The translations under genes and the position numbers were made by a program. Source: Asterella californica (lineage: Eukaryota; Streptophyta; Marchantiopsida; Marchantiales; Aytoniaceae). From it: a DNA stretch of 64,000 nucleotides. Location of the stretch: NCBI GenBank assembly GCA_036924285.1, contig JAYKYS010000009.1:13950001-14014000 (forward strand), in the 5' to 3' direction. The notes under the pieces were generated by a model. It searched no databases and was not told the origin of the DNA. It worked only from the letters and a program-made list of their open reading frames with translations. Shown here piece by piece: positions 37,015-49,533 of this stretch (its first letter is position 1; the number at the start of each line of letters is the position of its first letter).

Positions 37015-37205
37015 TTATGTTGTCGTGTCATGGACAGACTCCTACGTGAAAATCAAAATTAGATGTTATGCATTATCGCTCCAAAGACGTTCATAGAACT
37101 AAAAATGAAATTTTTACATAACTTTTGAATCTCCACTTTCATTACATCAAGTGGTAGAGCTCATTGTTAGCTCCACGTGGGCACTTCATCTACCTCATTT
37201 GCATG
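37015..37205 (+). repeat. Dispersed repeat, copy of 13800-14000
   Basis: It shares GTCGTGTC-TGGAC, CTCCTAC-TGAAAATCAAA, CATTATCGCTCCAAAGAC, GGTAGAGCTCATTGT and GGGCACTT-ATCTAC wording, in the same orientation, with the nested insertion at 13800-14000. It marks another member of that non-coding element family. Confidence 0.75.
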
Positions 37206-37851
37206 CTTAATGATGACGTTAGTGTAATCAAACTCAATGATAATATCTCTCGAGCTCTATCCGACACTTATTATGACATCTAAACCTTGAGGAATGTTTC
37301 TAAGTCTAACTTTCTAGTCTTTTGAACCTCCACTCATGTTGTTTTGCCTTGTCAATCATTAAGTGGACAAAATACCTTTAAGGAAAATAATTCTACATCA
37401 CTTTTTTAACTCTTTCGAGCTTTATACTGGAAAGTCGTGTATTACACATGCTATACATGAAATAAAATCCACTCTAAAATTAAATGTCTAAGATAATATC
37501 CTCATGACCATCGTCTGTATTAATCACAACATGCATCTTAAAGTCACTATTGTAAGGATCTAACTCTACTTCACCAGGAGCATTCGTGGCCTCCACAGTG
37601 AATGATGCTTGCAACTCAACTTTCTTCACATCTGCGTCAACGGTCTCATAAGCTTCTTGATATAGAGCAAAGAGGGCACTCCAAGTGCTACATATACATG
37701 TTTGCAACGCATATATACTCAACTTTCGTTATCCCGTCTTCTTTCGAACTTCCAAACGTCTCTTCTTCCACCTCGGCACCCGAACTAGATTTCTCATGAA
37801 ATATTTTCAAGACCTCATTGTATGCTGAAACGTATATTTCTTAGTCGGTAA

Positions 37852-37906
37852 GAGCTACTGGAGGTCAAAAAAATCTCTCCAAGATTTTTTTGGCCTCCAG
37901 TAGCTC
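37852..37906. repeat. 25-bp inverted repeat with 5-nt loop, one mismatch
   Basis: The left arm begins GAGCTACTGGAGGTC (37852-37876) and pairs with 37882-37906 around the loop CTCCA; a single G/A difference interrupts the stem. It lies immediately left of a 190-bp tandem array. Confidence 0.9.
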
Positions 37907-37929
37907 GACCTCCAAGCTACTAACTCATG

Positions 37930-38580
37930 AAGTTTCAACAGAAACTTCCCTAATCAGAAGAAATGGTGTTGATTGTACAAATTTCTAGAGAACTGAAATT
38001 TGTATATTTTGACTTCACTCATGATTGTCAAGCTCATCCACTTTGAAAACTTCTATCGTCCTCTCTAGACTTCATCTTCTCATAATTTTTGTTTCCTCTA
38101 ATAGCTTATCAGACAAGCCATAATCCTGGAATTTTTCACAGAGAAATAAAAGACACAGAAAAGATGACAACGACTATATAGAATTTTTAGAGAATAGAAT
38201 TTCTAAACTTTCACAAATAAACCTTCTCAGCTTTGAAAATTTATAGCTCCTTCTCTAGACCTCCTCTTCCCATGATTTTTGCTGCCCAATATATCTTATC
38301 ATCCATGCTAAAATACTAGAAATGTTCATAGGAAAATAAAATCACAAAAAGTCTGACAAGGACTGTACAAAATTTCCAGAGAGCATAATTTCTAAACTCT
38401 CGTGAATAAACCCCCCTCAATTTTGAATAATTATATCTCTTTCTCTAGACCATTTTTTTCATGGTTTTTGTTGTCCTAGAAAGCTTATCAGCCAATCTAA
38501 AATACTGAAAAGTTTCACAGGAAAACAAAAAACATAGCAAATTTGACAGCAACTATACAAATTTTCCAGAGCGCTTCGAA
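37930..38580. repeat. Tandem array, unit about 190-200 bp, just over three copies
   Basis: The phrase TACAAATTT(C/T)-(T/C)AGAG recurs with starts at 37976, 38177, 38366 and 38556. Each unit also has a TTTGAAAA-CT-TATC run, TCTCTAGAC, ATGATTTTTG or its variant, AGCTTATCA and TTTCACAG-GAAA. A partial unit precedes the first. The copies are diverged. No reading frame is kept between units, so it looks like a minisatellite inside old repeat DNA. Confidence 0.8.
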
Positions 38581-38917
38581 GTTTCCTCCTGTAGTAACTT
38601 CTTTCTCCTTTTTTCTCTATCACTCTTGTTGCATCCACTTTCAACTCTCCTCAAACCTTTTCTAAGTGAACAAGATATAAAGAACGACCTCTAACGCGTC
38701 ATCGATCACTACGGGGTACATAAAAGGTTCTAATGTTGCTAACATCACGTTAGCTCTCTCTCTCCTCCTAACATTCTCTCCATGTGCTCTCACATGGTCT
38801 CCTTTTGTCGAATGTAAAATTGAACTCTAAACATCTTCCAAGAATTCTTTCAAGTGAGTTCCCGATAACAGAACCAAAAATGTAAATCTTCAGCGTTCCT
38901 ATCGATCAACTACCCTC

Positions 38918-39473
38918 AATCTCTCAACCTCCACGATAGTCATCGATCAACCTGCAACATGTCGGGTCTGTCTCTCACTCAGGGGTCACCTCTTATGGCT
39001 TTGATGGAAGCACACCATTAACTTGAAGAGAAAAATGCTAAGTTCAATAGTTCACACACCCATAAACTCATCAACTAAAATTCTCTATTCTAACGACGTC
39101 TTTCAAGTTCTCACATGCTAAAATATCACACTCTCTCTATATTGCTCAAGTTGTCATTACGACGATGTGAAAACAAGGACGAGGAGCTCTTCTCTATTCC
39201 TCTATTTATACATTTTAGGTTTTTACTTTGATACTATCTGATAATGCAGTCGTAATAGTGTGATATTTTAGCATGTGAGAACTTGAGAGACGTCGTTGGA
39301 ATGGAGACTTTTAGTTGATGAGTTTATGGGTGTGAAGTATTGAACTTAGCATTTTTCTCTTCAAGTTAATGGTGTGCGTTTATCAAAGCCGTCAGAGGTG
39401 ACCTTTGAGTGAAAGACATGTCCGACATGTTACAAGTTGATCGAATGACTATCGTGGAGGTTGAGAGAGATTA
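38918..39473. repeat. Inverted repeat, arms about 216 bp, spacer about 120 bp
   Basis: The left arm 38918-39133 and right arm 39257-39473 are diverged reverse complements. Matching anchors are TCAACCTCCACGATAGTCAT with ATGACTATCGTGGAGGTTGA at the outer ends, GAGAAAAATGCTAAGTTCAA with TTGAACTTAGCATTTTTCTC, and CTCACATGCTAAAATATCAC with its complement at the inner ends. It may be a MITE or the remnant of two inverted LTR ends. Confidence 0.85.
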
Positions 39474-39618
39474 AAGTCATACACAAACCTAAAGAAACTA
39501 CTTCTGCATTCTTTGTTGATCTTTTTTACGTCAACTTTTCTATATAGTGCTACTTTTAATGAATAAGAGTCAAAACTATAATACTCATTGACACCTACGC
39601 ACTAGAACCTTCAGATAC

Positions 39619-40101
39619 TTGGATCGGCAAGTTGAAGGTCTGAAGACACTCTATGGTCTTCCCCCAGTCCTCATCCCTACAGTCATGTCTTCGGACATCA
39701 CAGGAACTTCCCATGTGGAGGATCCAGACAAGGAAGAATTTGACCTAGCTGTTCACATGGTGGTAACAACATTGGATTTGAGAGGAGGCACAAGAAGAAG
39801 TCCCAAAAACCAAGATGTGAGTGAGGTACAAAGGCCAACGGGGATTGGTCGGGACGCCATGTCCTCTGAAAGACAAGAAGAGGGGCCGACTTCTCAGATA
39901 TTCAGAGTGGAGGTAATGTCTACCTCTGACCTCCAAGAGTTCATCAAAACTCCAAGCAGCGACCGAGCCTTGCAGAAGAGCCTAGAAGCGAAGCTGAGTA
40001 CGGCTTCCCAAAGTCATCTTCCGTCTTCCGGGTCGAGTCAGATGAACACATGGCTGTCATTGAGACAGATGTCACTTCAACGGCTCCTGAGGTCCAGCTA
40101 G
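39619..40101 (+). other. Unrecognised 160-codon open frame
   Basis: The frame opens at a TTG rather than ATG (first ATG inside at residue 23). It encodes an acidic, serine- and glutamine-rich peptide (DPDKEEFDLAVHMVVTTLDL, then SRDAMSSERQEE-like wording). I do not recognise the family. The region to 42050 has only short broken frames, for example 41060-41260. A gag or pol scrap of an unknown retroelement, or chance, is more likely than a gene. Confidence 0.25.
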
Positions 40102-42483
40102 CCGCACATGGTACGAGAAACAAAATTAGACACAAAGACATGTGCGGATGTCATGGATATCACACCTGGTGACCAAGAATAGGTAGGAAATTTAGTTGCC
40201 TCGTTGACTTTCAGGAAATTCAGATTTAGTTGTTTTTAGCTTTGCAGTTTTCCTATGTATTTTTAGATCACTACCCATGTGGCAGAGTTAATTGGAGCAG
40301 GAATAGAGAAGGACTTTCTAACTTAGAGGAATCAAAATCCAAGGAGGAGGTGGCAATCTTCCAGTGGACCCTTTCATCCTCCGGACTCTGGTTGTGTTCG
40401 AGGGAGTCCTCTTCTACGATTAGAAGTAATTTTGTTCGACTGTTAGTCAGTCCATGCCCAAGAAGCAGTATAAGACTTGGGATTGACATGTAGTTTACAC
40501 ACATGCATGCATAGTAGGTTCTACAGTACTGCATCCAAGGAGGAGCGCGGAAGTGTAGACAGAAGTAGACAAGGAACGACATCCTCGTGTAGTCCTGTTT
40601 AGTCTGGTGTGTCGAGGAGCAGAGTTAGGAAGCTGAAGGGGTAGCTACGGAAGGCTGATGTAACTCATTCTCAAGGATTTGATTGACCATTTTGTTTACA
40701 GAAACTTTGTCTATGTCTTCTGGAGATTGGGTTTCATCAAATTCATACCCAATTGTGCATGAGATATTTTTCTAATGAGTGATGGTGACTGTTAGAAGTT
40801 GTGTAGTGCCAAAGTTCATCTCATCTAGTGGAGCACTTAGGATCCATATACGACCTGTCCGTAGAAATAGATTACTTGGGACAGAGTAGTCGAAGGTGAG
40901 GAAGAAGCTGTATTTGTGGTACTTTGACTGAGTAACAAGTAGGAAGTCGAGGAGTTAGACGATGAGAGTGTCGGTACAGGTCTGAAAGCCTGTAAAAGCC
41001 CTTTTGACCCCCCAAAGGGTAAGTGTTTGCAGCCGTGAAATGCAGAAGAGTCTGACCATATGAATCCGCTAATCTCAGACTTGTGCCACGTCTTAGTTGT
41101 TGAAACTAGTGTGCACCATCACTTGTTTTTTCAGAGACAATGGGTGGTAATTAACTCCAAGTTGCTCCGAGAGGAAAACCTAAGGTGCCCAGAAGCTGAC
41201 GGACCGCTTCTTATCACATTAGAAGACGACATCCTCAACAAGAAGACGGTGGGACTGTAAGTATATGTTTAGTCTTCTCCTTCATATTACTACAAGCAGG
41301 GATGGCTTGTTAGTCAGGATCCGTAAGAAGATTTATTTCTCACCTTCTCCCTCATTTTATTATTTTCTATTTTTCCTGTCTCTTCTATCATCTTCTCATC
41401 TTCATTCTATCTTCTATCCGATTTTAGAAGCCTTGAGCGAGCATCATTGGATGTAGAGTGTAGAGTGTCGTTGTAGTGCTGCCAGAAGATCATTTCAGTA
41501 GGCAGAAGCTTATGAAGGCTACAAAGGGTAGACACCATGTGATTGATCTAATCAGTGGAGCATCCGTAAGGATGGTTTGCATTGTGTGGTACGGTGAGTT
41601 CTGAGTCTGTGATAAAGACTTAAGGACTCTCAGAAATCTGGAAAGGATCCTTCCAGAGGATGTGAGCTTCCGGAAGCCTCAGCTGGACCAGAGAAGTGCA
41701 ACATCATCTCTGCATGAGTTTGTTGTGCGAGAGTAGTAACTGGCATCTACCTAGTAGTGGAAGTGCTCTAAAGGTGTCAAAACTCGAGTTGAACCACCAG
41801 AAGACGAGATTTACTTCTGGAAGCAGACTTGAGAAGAGTGGAAGCCTAGCAAGAGTCCAGTAATCGTCTTCTCTGTCTTCTCAGTGTACATTTGTGTTAT
41901 ATTTGAAGTAGTAGTCGTGTGTTACGTTCTAGAGCACCTTGTGGAGAGTCTAGAAGCTACGTGATTGTGTGGGTTAGAAGGAACTTTTGGACAAAATCAT
42001 TGTGTTTGTGAGTTTGATTAGATCTTAGAACTTAGAATAGTGTAACTAGTGTAAATATTCTTTAAGAACAAAATTTTTTATGCTACTGTGGTAAAAGAGA
42101 AATCCCAAGACATTACATAAGTGCGCAAAACTAACCCACCATTAGGATTTCCTTTGTACTCACTCTCACTATATATACATGGAGAGACGAAGTCTCTCCC
42201 ATCTCATTCCTATTTACTTCCTTGTCTACTCGCTCTCTCTTCTTGGAATGTCTTCTTAGAAGTATCGATCTTTCTACACGGATGACCCTTCCTGCTCCAC
42301 AAAGAGATCAAAGGACAAAGCAAAATCTCTCTTTCATACCATATCATGTCCTTGATGTCCTCTTGTAATATGAAGGTGCAGAGTCGAGGGTCCTTCAGCA
42401 ACCGTCTGAGTCCTTTGATCTACTCATCACCTCCCCAATCTTCTTGTAAGTAGGCTCAAAAGAAACATGTAGTAGAGTCTCCA

Positions 42484-42502
42484 ACCCTCTCTCTCTCTCT
42501 CT
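42484..42502. repeat. CT microsatellite
   Basis: A short run of CT dinucleotides lies in otherwise unassigned DNA. Confidence 0.8.
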
Positions 42503-42974
42503 TGAGATGTACATGCTCCTCTACCTCACATGCCAAAATGGTCTTCAAAGACACTATCTGACCTAGTTGAGCTCTCATGTCGAACACAACTTCTGCATTA
42601 GCCTTGTCGGCTACCTCTCTCTGCTGATCAGCTATGTCACGTCATTTTTCCAATTGCTAGTTCGGCCGAATGCGAAGTGACGCGTACCGTTAGTACCGGT
42701 AGAACCGTTAGTAGAGTTTCTTGCGTTGAGACCACCAAAGAGTATATTTCGAGTTGGAGCTTGTAGTCTCTCATCTTTTCTCGAGTTGAGCCTTCATGCT
42801 CCTAACTATGATAGATGCGCTTAGTGAGTATAACCTAGATTCTCTACAAACATAGAGTGGGCTTGATTTGTGAGTGATTTGTTGTCGTTTGCCAAGTGTT
42901 TATGCATGTGTTCTCAGATTACTCGAGAAAAGATGATTCATGAAATCTTGATTGAGAGAAACTAGGTCACAGAT

Positions 42975-44330
42975 TTTCTACCGGTGGTATCTTCGGGTGA
43001 TCCCAGATTGATGATAGCTTCAGTTTGTGGAGTGGGGGTGATTTTTTCTTCGTTTGGTGTATTTTTGAAGTGATTTGGTGGAGGTTTGGTCGCTGGTGAC
43101 AGTTCGTCATTTTTTTGAAACTTGACATTCTGATGTGCGGAAGCGTTGGTCAGATTTTATGTGATGGTCGATTTTGATCCACAAAGAGTGCAGTAGAAGT
43201 GCGTTGAGAAGACGTTTTCAATGCAACCAAATTGTTCGAAACGAAGTCCGTTTGAGTTCCATAGAGCTCTTTTTGTGTTGCAGGGAACCAAAACTGAGAT
43301 TTACGTCAGATTTTTGGACGGAATTGACAAAATCTGTGGGTTTGTAGTGGGTCTTGTTGGTGGTTAAGGGTAGTGAAGTGTGCGGCTGGCCTTGTGTGGA
43401 TGTGTTCTCCTCTCAGAATTCTGTTGTTGGTATCCAAAAGGTGGCTTTGGTGATTTTACGTCAAGACTTTTGTCTTTTCGTGTGTGTTTTTGGGTGTCAT
43501 GTGGACAGATTTTGCATTTCGTCTACACACCAGCAGAGCAGAGAGTGTGCGAGTGTGTTTGCGATGGAGAGTGCATCTTAAGAGGTGTTTCGAGACTTCG
43601 AAGAGTAGAGGTGCGTGAGTGCGGAGGCATGGAGAAGCGGAGTGCGAGAGTTGCGGAGGCAGAGGTAGAACCAAAGCCGAGTCGAGCCGAGTCAGCTTGC
43701 TAGCGTGCGAGAGATAGGTAAGTTTTCAGTGGTGTTGGGAATGCGTAAACGTGATCATCCATCCAAACAGTATTCTAACTTAACTTCTCTGTTCCTAGTT
43801 TTAGATTATATCACTAGACCACTAGCTCTTGGTGTCTTACAATGACGCTCATAGGTACTTAAGGACTTGTCGTATGTCCTAGGAGGCCTTACAAAAATTA
43901 GGAAGAGAGTGGTAGTAAGATCTCATAGTCTTAGGGAGAAGCTACACTTGAGGTACCAGTTTTTCATGTTGTAGGTGGATGCATGGAGGGTGCTCGTGGT
44001 GTGAGCTAGTATAGCTACATGGTTGACGGTTTTTGTAGTTACTAGAGAATTGGACATCTAGTTAGCAACTCTAAACACATGTTATGATCGTTAGTGATAA
44101 TATATTGTGCATATCGTTATCTGATGAGAGAGACGTCAATCCGGGTGGGATTGAGTTTCTACTTTTGTGAATGTTTGAGGATGGAGGATTATCGTTTGGA
44201 CTTCTTGTGGTTGGAACCCCTCCATGCTCTGCTTCTTGTTTGTGCGTCGTATTTGCTTGTGTTGTCGAGTGATTCCGGAGTGATTACTCTAGTGTGCTGT
44301 CGGTAGCGAGATTGGAGTTGCGGACCAGTC
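42975..44330 (+). repeat. 5' region of the methyltransferase-bearing element (copy 2)
   Basis: This is a plus-strand relative of 18170-19450 (minus). The PBS-like CCGGTGGTATCTTCGG lies at 42981-42996, GAGGTGCGTGAGTGCGGAGG near 43610, and the YRLDFLWLEP block near 44193-44222. It is not followed by a recognisable gag, so only a 5' fragment remains. Confidence 0.65.
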
Positions 44331-44554
44331 ATACTATCTATGTTTCTCTCACGATGTCGTGTTGTGACACGGCTTACATGTGAATTTAACATAAAACTTG
44401 TATTGTGTTTTTTTCTAGGTTTCACGAACCTTGTTCATGTAACTCATTTGTCAGCGTATTAGGTGTCACATCCATGGTTATCTAGGATGTCAGATTAGAC
44501 AATAATGAGAAGTGTCAACTCAGTGATCCGTGGACATCGCGTGAGTAGCACTCG

Positions 44555-45050
44555 TTATCAAATTTGGGTATAAGATAGAGGATAGAGAGTTCATGGGGTA
44601 TTCTTCCTTGCGTCATGTTTCATGAATATTTCTTAGTGCTTTACATGAAGAGTGAAGAGCTACGACGGTTGTATTTATGGATGGAAGATTGATCCGAGTT
44701 CCGGATCTCTCATTTCTGAATCCGTTCATTACATCCATCGTGATCATTTTTAACAGTGATTCGTTGCCTACTTGGGTGATGATTGTTGTCAAATTTGCTC
44801 TTGTTGTCAAATTTGGATATAAGATAGAAGGTACAGGGTTCATGAGGTATTCTTCTTTGCATGGTGTTTCATGAGTATTCTTAGTACTTTACATGAAGAG
44901 TGATGAGCTATGACAGTTGTATTTTATGGATGGAGGATTGATCCGAGTTTCGGATCTCTCATTTCTGAATCCATTCACTACATCCATCGCGATCACTTTT
45001 CACAGTGGTTCGTTGCCTATTTTGGTGATGAGTTCATGAGGAGAGTGATG
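44555..45050. repeat. Tandem duplication, unit about 249 bp, two copies
   Basis: Copy 1 (44555-44803) and copy 2 (44804-45050) share GTCAAATTTGG-TATAAGATAGA, GTGCTTTACATGAAGAGTGA or its variant, GATTGATCCGAGTT and CGGATCTCTCATTTCTGAAT. They are about 90% alike by eye. The duplication lies just downstream of the element copy 2 and may be an internal duplication of its body. Confidence 0.85.
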
Positions 45051-48000
45051 GACTTGCTTACTCTGATGATCTTGTTGATCGTCACATATGGGAAGAATTG
45101 GAACTTGATCCGATGTCATTGCCGATGGAAGATGAATCAAGAGTGTAGAAAGCATCCACGTCATTCAAGTCTATTGTCTTTTGGTCCGATTTATCAAAAT
45201 AGTATCAAAATAAAATAATACCATTAAAAAACTATGAAAAATATTGCCACATGAACTAAGATATTTACACATCAGACTTGGTTCTTCGCAGAAAGACTTA
45301 TCTGCTTATGTCGTTATGTAAGTGCTACATAGGAAAATCTAGAAAAAAAAAGAAAAACGAACCAATCGAAAAAGATCTTCGAAAAGACAAAGGTGGCTAA
45401 AGCCCACGATCCCAACACTTTCTCTTAACCAAATGAGTTGAAATTTCACACTCCAATCCTCTAAATTTTTGCTTAGAGATTCGATCTCGTGCTCATGGAA
45501 CAACCCAATCTTTGAATCCAAGCAAAACGGTTTTACTTCTACCTCCCAACTGTTACAACCAACTTCAACCGATCATCTCGAGGTCAAATCCAACCCAAAC
45601 TTAGGGCTATTTTACATCAGTGCAACCAACATGGCGTAAACTATTCAATCCCCTTGACAACATCAAAAGATCATCTTATAAACTCTTGAGACACTCAAAA
45701 ACATGATTCGAGATATCAATCTGATCCTCTTGAGTTTGAATGATCAAAACACTCCGCTCAGCACTCCAAATAGATCAATTCCTCTCAGATTGTAGTCCAG
45801 CTCGAGAGCTTTTCTACGATATCTCACGCTGAGTGAATGACTCTTGGAAGACCTCCGAAATCTCAAAATCGTCCTTAGGACTTGGATGAACTTGATTGAT
45901 AAAAAATGAACCAATGAGAAAGAAGATTGGAGATCACTTTATCTCCTACTTGGCACCATAGAACGAGTTGTAATCCTAAAACACTCTCACCCCTTCAAAG
46001 CTTGAACCAAAATACTTCGAACCTTAATCTTAATATAGGATAATCATCCTCGCCGGACGATAGAGATAACAATGAAATGAAAATACACGAGATTCAATAC
46101 AAAGTCAAGATTATGACCTTGAATTGATCTACGATGAAAGATACGATAAAAGAAAATGAGGAAGTCATCTCTTGATTATAGTATTCCTCACCAAAGTTTC
46201 TTGTATCTAGCACTAGATCCTGAACGACTGATTATAGTCCAGTCGTACAATTTATCAGTTTTTCTTTGAATTTGGAGCAGATTAACCATAACACATAGGT
46301 AACACATAGGTTTTTTTCTCCACAAACATGAGATAAATGATTCGGCCAGTATATAATTTTTTGTTATTTTTTGAAATAGTAGAGAAAACGTTTGCATTTG
46401 AATGTTAAAACGATTGGATTAGAAACATTATGCAAACAAGAGTAAGTGACGCCATGTGCTTCAACCTCAGCATTCACAGAACATTAACGTCCACATATGT
46501 TGATATCAAAAGTATGCACTCTGCGAAAAATCCTAAAAATTTACCCAAGAAGACTCTCTGCCAATCGACTAATTTCATAAATATTCTCTATTCTAGTTTG
46601 AGAACCGAGAAACTGATATGTGAAATCGTGATTCTTATTACCGAACTTCGAGAAGAAAACTAAAGAGAATAAACTATGTGCAGTTAGGCCCTTAGAGGGT
46701 TTCAAACTAGAGATATGGGGTAATAAGATAGAGAATTTCCATTCATTTTGTGAAATAATTCCACGTCAGAAAATACAATTCGAAGTTAGACTTCTGACAC
46801 TGTTTATAGTTGATATGGTTGTTTTATTTGCTTATGTGTCACACCGTCTGATTACAACTAGTCATAGCACGGCTGGAATTTATAATCTACAAATCAAAAT
46901 TATCTATCTCCATATCAATTACGGCAAGTTTTGTGAGGGTACTTCTTTACTATTCTGTTCATGCATATGGTATTAGTGAGCTCTACAAGAGGTGATTTTA
47001 TTCTTAACTTTTGCTCAATTTAAACTTGTAGAAAGGAAAAGTCCATTTCAAAATCCGATTTGATTGAAACAAATTTCTAGCATGTCGCTGTTCTACACAG
47101 TGTTTAGATTATTTCTAATTTTAAGACTATTAAGGGGAATGTTGTGTGTATTTCTACAGAACACAAGTACAGATAACATTCTAAACTAAGAGTCTATATT
47201 TTCTTTTTACATGGAAATACCACAGGCACAGTTTTATCGAGATATGACAAGTCGTTTTCAAAAAGGCTTCACCGTAAAGTCTTTACTTTCTAGACCTGTT
47301 TCAAATTTCTTTATTTGATTTTCTTGCACACTCTGCATCCTCTGATGACTTATATTTGAGAGTTACGTTTTCACTTTCACTTTCACGGCTCCAAGAATGA
47401 GGTACGTTATTATACCTATTATAATAAGAAGTTCGAAAGCTAGATAAATAGGTTCTCAATAAGGAAAAGTAATAAATTTCGTTAATGAGTTTATTATTTC
47501 TGTCGAGGCAAGACGTCTAGAATATTCAGAGGCAATATATTTTAGTTCGAGATCAAGATAGTAAATAAGATATGAGATTTCGACGGGAGGGAAAGAAGAA
47601 GACGAAGGAGGAAATAGAGAAAAGATTTGGATGGAGACTGGTTCGGGTAATGGCGGCTCTTGAGGAATTAGACTCGGGTTTTGCAATTGCATTGTAGATT
47701 ATAAAATTCTCTTCTTATAATTTTCATTTGGTTATCAAAAAGTTGGAAATTGTTAAGTATAAATTCTAGATTCTAGATTAAATCAATGTGGAAACTGTTA
47801 AATATTAACACCTCAAGGAAGAAGAGAGAGTTGCGAGAATCCGGCCATAACCCATAAGGCAAGCGCGCTTTGTACGCTTGTGAAACTACAAGTGCAAGTG
47901 TACTATATATCATTTATTATCTAACTCTTTTTGTCGATAACTAGTAGATAATAAATTAGTGAACATGCTGCACTCTTCCATCTTCAAATGGAGTGCTACT

Positions 48001-49533
48001 ATTCGTTCTTGTTAACTCACACCAAGACGTTACAAAAGTCGGGATTTGTACATACTCTTAGCTCTTTGCGAACTGTATAGACTTTTCGAGATATGTAAAA
48101 TGTACCTTTATTCTGCCAACTGTATTGACTTTACAAACATATATAACTCCGCCATATCGTCAGTACGAGAGACAGTTGTGTGTATGAGCATATTAGTTCT
48201 CCAATGCTCCTTCGTCTTCCACGTTATGCATTTTGGATATATTAAAATCTTTTCATCAGATGATACAGATCCTAGAAGAGTGAAGTACATGGGAACCAAA
48301 ACTAATCGTTCAGATTTGGAAACGTGCATTCATGAACTCATCCAACCGTGATAATTAAGCCAAGGCACAACATGTTACTAGTTATTACTTCCGAAATGTA
48401 GCATTGAATTCACCATCCGATATTTAACATAACTATCCTAAGATGTGTTCATTGTCTGATTACCGGAGTAGAAAAGGCCACTAACAACTGGCCCTCGTTA
48501 TCAGAAACTGAAGCATCATGCAATCTGAAACTCTCTTTGCAAAACACTCTATGAAGAACGTGTCAAGATAATCGTGCATCAGCATTCACATCGTCACTCA
48601 CAACAGAGTCAATGTCGAATCATGTTCAATCTTTAACTTAAATTTGTGATCTTACGTAAGCGGACTTGAGGTACCCCTAAGATCTATTCCCCTAACTTAT
48701 AACTACAACCCGCGAAGAAAAGAATGAAATGCACGAGAAAATAGTATCTGCCTTCCACCCCTATCTTGAACCTCCCTAATAGACCCCAACTTAGGTCGTG
48801 ACGGTCATACTGTTCAGACTTTGTCCAATCATAAGCTTTCAGAAGCAATAACGTGAGGTTCGAAGTTCGACGAATGATTACAGACCCACCAGGTCTTGTG
48901 TCATTCTACTTCACTTTTTCCGCTCTTTGTTCTTTCAGCTTCGCTTTCGGAATACCTCCAAGCCTATAAACTCATGTGAACTAAAGCTGTTTTCTGAGAC
49001 CGCTGAATCATGATCGACGTACAAGGATGCAGGCTACGAGGGACGGCCTGGCCCTAATGTGTAGGATCGGCTGATGCTGATTGATTGGACATCTTTATTT
49101 ACGACCAGAACAAATTATTTACAAATTGACAGATCAAAGTGGAGGACACAACGTGTGATTTCGGGTCATGCTAGAAGAGCTACACGTTCATCGCAGAGCT
49201 GTCCTACAGAAATCCGGTTTCGATACCCAAAGTACTTCCCCTGTACGCACAGCGACAAACAAGACAGAAGACCTATAAGTCAAGAGCTTACATATCGTCT
49301 CAAAGATGCCCAATGAATACAAATTGATATAAAAGAAGCACTGGAAGATCTAGCGTTCCCGAGGCTGATGCTCAGGAAACCTGATGCAGCTCTCCCTTTC
49401 GGACGGCATACAACCAGATCTCTACAGCAATTCTTTCTCGGCCTCCAGGAATCAGTCAGTGTGGTAAACGACATTTTCAACTTTCTACTTAAAGACCTCT
49501 AATTCATTATCAATGCGAATGCCAGCCAGAGGT
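45051..49533. other. No recognisable gene
   Basis: Only short frames without motifs were seen. The left part (45200-46150) reads, on the minus strand, like non-coding retroelement leader. The last few hundred bases before 49534 are the 3' flank of the PQ-loop gene. Confidence 0.5.
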
